Below, piece by piece: positions 59,454 to 64,000 of a DNA stretch of 64,000 nucleotides (within the stretch, counting starts at the first letter, position 1; each line of letters opens with the position of its first letter). The notes under the pieces are model-generated. The model made no database searches. It was not told the DNA's origin and was given only the letters and a program-made list of their open reading frames with translations. The position numbers and the translations under genes are program-made. The stretch is from Mariannaea sp. PMI_226 (Eukaryota; Ascomycota; Sordariomycetes; Hypocreales; Nectriaceae), in the NCBI GenBank assembly GCA_024336345.1, contig JANFOG010000006.1, positions 186,001-250,000 of the forward strand, written 5' to 3'.

Positions 59454-62400
59454 TGTGAGAGTTTTGATTGGTAAAGGTGGGATTTTTTGGGAGGTAGTTG
59501 AGGCTTGTCGATTAAGACTTGAGAGGCTAAAGACCTTTAAAAGGTGAAGGTTATTAGGTGAACCTCTATTAGATGGCTGATATAGTTGTATGGGTTGTTG
59601 AATGAAGTAAAAAAGGATTACAGAGGCAGTCCTTCATGGTGTATATATACTGGGACATATGGAGACTTGCAAGCCAGTCTATGGCTGAGACCATGTTACT
59701 CCTCAGGCCTATCTTCAACCGCTGGGTTGTGAAACCCGCGGGATGTGGATTAATTAGTCATCCTGCTTTGAAAGCATAAACCTTGTCTGCTTTGTCTCTC
59801 TGCTCTAGCTTTCTTCTATCCCTTCTCTTCTTTGAAATATGATGCACGCGCGCGATTCGTAATTCATTTCCGGGTCGGGGATCCGTAGCGGCGGAGCGGA
59901 TCAACGACGGAGTTAGAAAACAGCTGTTTCCTTTTTAAAGTAGTGGAGATTGGCGGAGAATAGGGTACTACCAGAAACCACCATTGGGAAAAGAGCTTGC
60001 ATCGCAGTTGAAAATCGGAACAATTCCCACGTTTTGCGTCTTCTGATAGTCCGATTCAAGGCCTGAATGGCGCTTGACGCAGATTACCGCGCGCGGTGCC
60101 ACTATAGACGAAGTGGAGACCAGTTGCTGTGGTGTTAGTCTGGTTCATCCAATCACCATCCTTAACGCTGGCGTTTCTGGTCTAGCAGTCAACGCGAAGC
60201 TTTGATTGGTGCTCCTCTTGCTCCCAAGCTGCGATCAGACCCACTTGCCGCCCGCGAATGAATGAGAGTGCTCTCCAAGGTGCCAAGCTACAGCCATACT
60301 ATCTTATTCCAACGGCAGGGTCAAAGCCAAGAAGGGAAAAAATGTATGATGAGAAAACATTAAATGCCGTTCAATATTTTTACGCGGTAATTACGTATAA
60401 CTTAGGGCCTTTGGGGGGATTAAACATAAGAAACAAACCCAGTCAATCTTTTCTTGAGCCCGCAACCTTAGACCCCCGTCTCTAATGTCTGGTTCTGTGA
60501 GCGAGAATGGTAAAGCAGACATGCGCATTCACTAAATCGTCGGCATGGTAAGTGCAAGTTTTTCGCTTTCGCATTCGCGAAAAGATGATTAAAAATCAAA
60601 CCCCACCGGCAACTGATCCCGTAACACCGAAACCCATGGCATTCGTCGCTGCTTTCTTTCAAATCAGATATTTTGGCACATATTTTTGCGTACGTAGCAC
60701 ATTCTGTTGCAAGATTATACAGACATATATCACCATCTGACTTGAACCGCGCGCTTCTCTTGACCACCTGTTAGTCATCCGTTCTGCCCTCAAGCTTCTG
60801 CTAGCCAATCACAGCTTGAGTTAGTTGCCTGTGCTTCCGGATCTGGCATTGACAGCTACCCCGGCACTTGCGCTGTTAGTTTAAGCCGAGCGGGTGAGTG
60901 CCGGGGTCGATTCGATTTGAGTAGTCATTTATGCAAATCGGCGAAATGAGAGGGAACTATGTTATGAAAAACATACGGAGACGGAGCCGGAGCCAGAGTA
61001 GAACCCTTGTAGTTACTCCTGCTCCGATCCAAAAATACGATCCCATCTAAGGGAAAAAAAAGAAGGGGGGGGGGGGTTTACTCTCGAGCCCTCCCACAGT
61101 TGAGGCTGACGATTATCTTCACTTTGCAGATTGCCCGCCGAGCTCATTCTAGGCAGCTCCCCGCCAGCTGTAAGATTTACCGCCCAATCACGTTAGGTCC
61201 TCGGCGCTTAGAAAGAAGGAAACATGAGGGCCAACGACTGTCTGACCGTATTCAACAAGTGCCTCACCCCCGCGCCCACAAGCTTTCGAGTCGCCCATGA
61301 GCGGCCGCTGCGATTAAAAATATGGGCTGTGATGTCACCCTGCTTGAGAGGCATTGCAGCAGAGCAATGTTGTAACTACAGTACAAGCTTCAACCTAGCT
61401 CAACCCAACACATCTTTGGTCGTTTCCTAGTTGCACTTTAGTTGTCACCTAAGTGGTAGTCGTAGGAATAGATCTTCCCACCGGTCATCATGAGCAACAT
61501 CACTGCGCTGATCAACTTGTTTAGCAGTGACGTTTGCCTCGTCGCTTTTACTCCGAGTGAATCACATAATGCGGAGTTGGATCCTCGAGTTGCCAAAAGA
61601 TCCTGGGGCTCAAAAACCAAATCCTAGATTCCGCTGCCAACGGCAAGATCGCACGCCTCACCATCCTTTCCGTAATGGTGGGAGAGAGACTCGAGGTATT
61701 CTCGCCTCATCTGGTTATCCTTATTGGTTCGTGGTGCAGCTCAACGTCATATTCTCCCACAGTGACACGGGGTATGATGCAAAAGCCACTTTCTGGAACC
61801 CACCATCCGCCAGGAGCAAGCCGTCAACGCAACCTCTCGTTCTCTGGTTCAGGAACGGTTCATTCAAACTCGAGAGTCGAGTTAAAATATGATGCTATTG
61901 CCAATACGGGGGTCCTTCGGGGAAATCCAAGATCCGCTAAGAGATGACGATGGACGAAGCTTGAGGGTTATCTGATCATTCAGCGATGTAGCGTCAACGA
62001 CGTCAAGCGTCCAAAGATTGTCAGAACCCACTGTGAAATGTGTGCAAGCAATGCAAGGTGTGTAGGCAATGCCAGGTCCATGACAGGCTCACCGTAATGA
62101 ACGGTGCTCATACAGTGGGAGGCAACAGACCACCAGCGCTATCGATGACGGTATCCCGATGGCAAACGCAATGCTGGCGACGTCAAAGGGCGATGCCCGC
62201 TCCGTTTCCCTGTCACGTGTGACGACATATGGCAATTGGCTAGGACAGTCGCATTGCAAGGAACGCCGTGAAGGCGGCGAAGTGAGGCAAACCCGGTGGC
62301 CAAGATGGGAGAGAGTCTCCACCGGGCTTGGGAATCGCGAGAGGGTGTGCATAATGACATAGAGGCGGATGGTAGGCGCAAACAAACGCCCTTAGTTCCA

Positions 62401-64000
62401 AAGTATATCGACCACATGGGAAGACCAGCAGTTGTTTGAGATTAAAGAGCTTCGACGGGTGGCACCGCGTGGCGGTTGAGGCTCTCCGGCCGCATCTTGG
62501 AAGTGTGAGTGCTCTCCTGGGGATCCTCATCCAGGCCGAGCCTCATCATCTGTAACGGGCATTCACGACTTGATCTGAGTGTAACTTTCGTCATGATGAC
62601 AATTGCCAGGCAGTTCCCCTGAACAGTTGCTGCTGCAAAAGACGAAAAAGAAAATTGTCCAGTTTGAATGTACAACCTGATCTGTTGTTGCCACAGTGTA
62701 TCCGCAAACGGGAGAGGACTGCAAGAATCCAGACTTACAGTATCCCGCCAGGCTGGAGATCAGAACAAGAACAAGGATAGGCTCAGGCGGACGCCTCCTC
62801 AGTCGAGGCGTTCGAAGCAGACTGGCCTGGTCCGTGAGTCGGCCAGTGACATCAGCGCGCTCACTCGTCGATACAATTGGGCGATGCTATTGGCTTAATA
62901 CTCCAGCTGGGGGGTAATTGTGGGTCTTATGCCGTCATTTCTCCACTGTCATGTCCCAGCAGCTTTTTGGATTGGCACCTTGTATTGAGGTACGTACCTA
63001 TTCCAGATACCTTTGTACCGTACTGGTGTACATAGATACGTCGTTCCTCGTACTTCACAGTAGAACTTGGGAGAATTACACCTTTGCGAATTGCCTCATG
63101 CTTGGCTTGCCTCCGTTCGGACGCTTGGCGTAATTCATTCTGGAACGTCAGCTCTTTCAGATCTGATTCACATTTCAACGTTTGGCATGTGTGGTAATGG
63201 GGGTACGATGTCAGGGCCAAGTCCGCGACGGTGTCATTTCGTAATGGTGTAAATTTATCAATCGGCAATCCTGTATCCATCCCAAAAGGCACCTTTTTAA
63301 AACTGATTTCATCTTTCAACCAACTATCATCTACCAAGATATTCAAGCACGCCAAGTAAAAGCTATACACATAGAATGGAGGATAAGGCCCAAAAAAATA
63401 CTCACAGCATTGAGAGCAAGACCCTCGGACGTGATATTGGATCAAGAAATGGCTGCAACCACCCTACATAAATCAAACACATCTTGGGACCCCATAGAAG
63501 TCAGCTACTGTCCCCTGAGCCTAACTCCTCAACTAGACTCCCGCCCCCGGTCGTCCGGGCCCTCTCTCAGCTTTACCCGGCCTTACATCCTAAGGATTTC
63601 TTGTTGTCCCTGCCCAGTTCCCACTTATCTTCAGGCTACACTTTGGATTCATCCATCAACGTTTGGGGATGGTACCTTTCTCAACGAAGCAAAGAGGAAG
63701 ACGATCTAGTGATCTACTACCAGCAATACAGTACAGTACAGTACAATAGTCCAAGCACAAAAACGAAGGGTCCTCATCCTTGCAGATCCATCACCTTCCC
63801 CTCTCTCTCTCAACCCAGCCTAGTTCCAGCTCAATCCTGCTTTTCTTTGTTGTTTGACCAGTCACACTTCCGTCATATCACTCAAGCGTACCATCCCCGG
63901 AATAGTGCAAACTGCAGTGAAGATCATTTCTCTCTTTCTCACCCCACACTAGAGCCGGCATCGTAAAATATCGGCGGCATCCTGGTTCCTTTGGTTGCTT
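59454..64000. other. Gene-poor right end of window
   Basis: No confident gene. Short frames at 61527-61892 and 62240-62530 have no protein-like features. A poly-G run is at about 61066-61077. A weak minus-strand candidate (62927-63482) is given separately. A plus-strand frame ending at 63966 (LPPPVVRALSQLYPALHPKDFLL...) is mildly protein-like but lacks a supported ATG and could be an exon of a gene reaching past the window. Confidence 0.45.
62927..63482 (-). CDS. Weak candidate, unrecognised protein
   Basis: A possible two-exon gene: 63482-63406 and 63362-62927, 170 residues, joined by a 43-nt intron (donor gtgagt, acceptor tatag), which is at or below the usual fungal minimum. The body DSWLKDEISFKKVPFGMD and ELTFQNELRQASERRQAKHEAIRKG has a coding-like charge pattern, but no family is recognised. 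It may be a relic or chance frame. Confidence 0.25.

Noticed and set aside
60250..61100. Possible transposon relic in the AT-rich right end
   Set aside because: No terminal repeats, target-site duplication or transposase-like frame could be seen.

Overview
This window looks like a chromosome segment of a filamentous ascomycete (Pezizomycotina, most likely a Sordariomycete such as a member of Hypocreales). Evidence seen directly: short GT-AG introns (about 45 to 230 nt) interrupting most genes, long AT/CT-rich and homopolymer-rich intergenic spacers, and proteins of typical fungal families. The genus is not decided. No CRISPR array, rRNA, convincing tRNA, insertion sequence or secondary-metabolite backbone gene was found.

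Layout. 1-6.5 kb: an SFK1/FRAG1-type membrane protein (minus) and a four-exon secreted histidine-rich protein (minus). 6.5-11.2 kb: an intronless CDK7/Kin28-type kinase (plus), convergent with a recyclin-1 F-box/exocyst-like protein (minus). 12.2-14.4 kb: aspartate kinase HOM3 (minus, six exons, one of 20 nt). 18-20.5 kb: an RFX-family transcription factor related to Acremonium CPCR1 (minus). 22.8-30.6 kb: YOP1 and MID1 (plus), a small mitochondrial-looking membrane protein (minus), a RAMP4/YSY6 gene whose first coding exon is only the start codon (plus), and a lysine-rich SMAP-domain protein (minus). 33.8-34.7 kb: a short bZIP protein (minus), whose 5' side faces about 9.7 kb without a recognisable gene. 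44.3-50.1 kb: mitoribosomal mS41 (minus), divergent from a large IRC20/SHPRH-type SNF2-RING protein (plus). 50.8-59.5 kb: IRC22/TRAP-alpha, MED5 and an AIF/AMID-like flavoprotein (all minus). 59.5-64 kb: no confident gene.

How the genes relate. These are mostly unlinked housekeeping genes and not a pathway cluster. Themes that recur by function are transcription (Kin28, MED5, RFX, bZIP), ER and secretory membranes (YOP1, YSY6, IRC22, RCY1, SFK1, MID1) and mitochondria (mS41, the small membrane protein). I see no system that is clearly new. The items most worth a second look are the double histidine-block secreted protein, the 9.7 kb gene-free stretch upstream of the bZIP gene, the ATG-only exon of YSY6, the 20-nt exon of HOM3, the altered activation segment of the CDK7-type kinase, and an 11-bp triple repeat with RFX-like half-sites between the RFX gene and YOP1. 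All exon boundaries were set by eye from GT-AG signals, reading phase and protein continuity.
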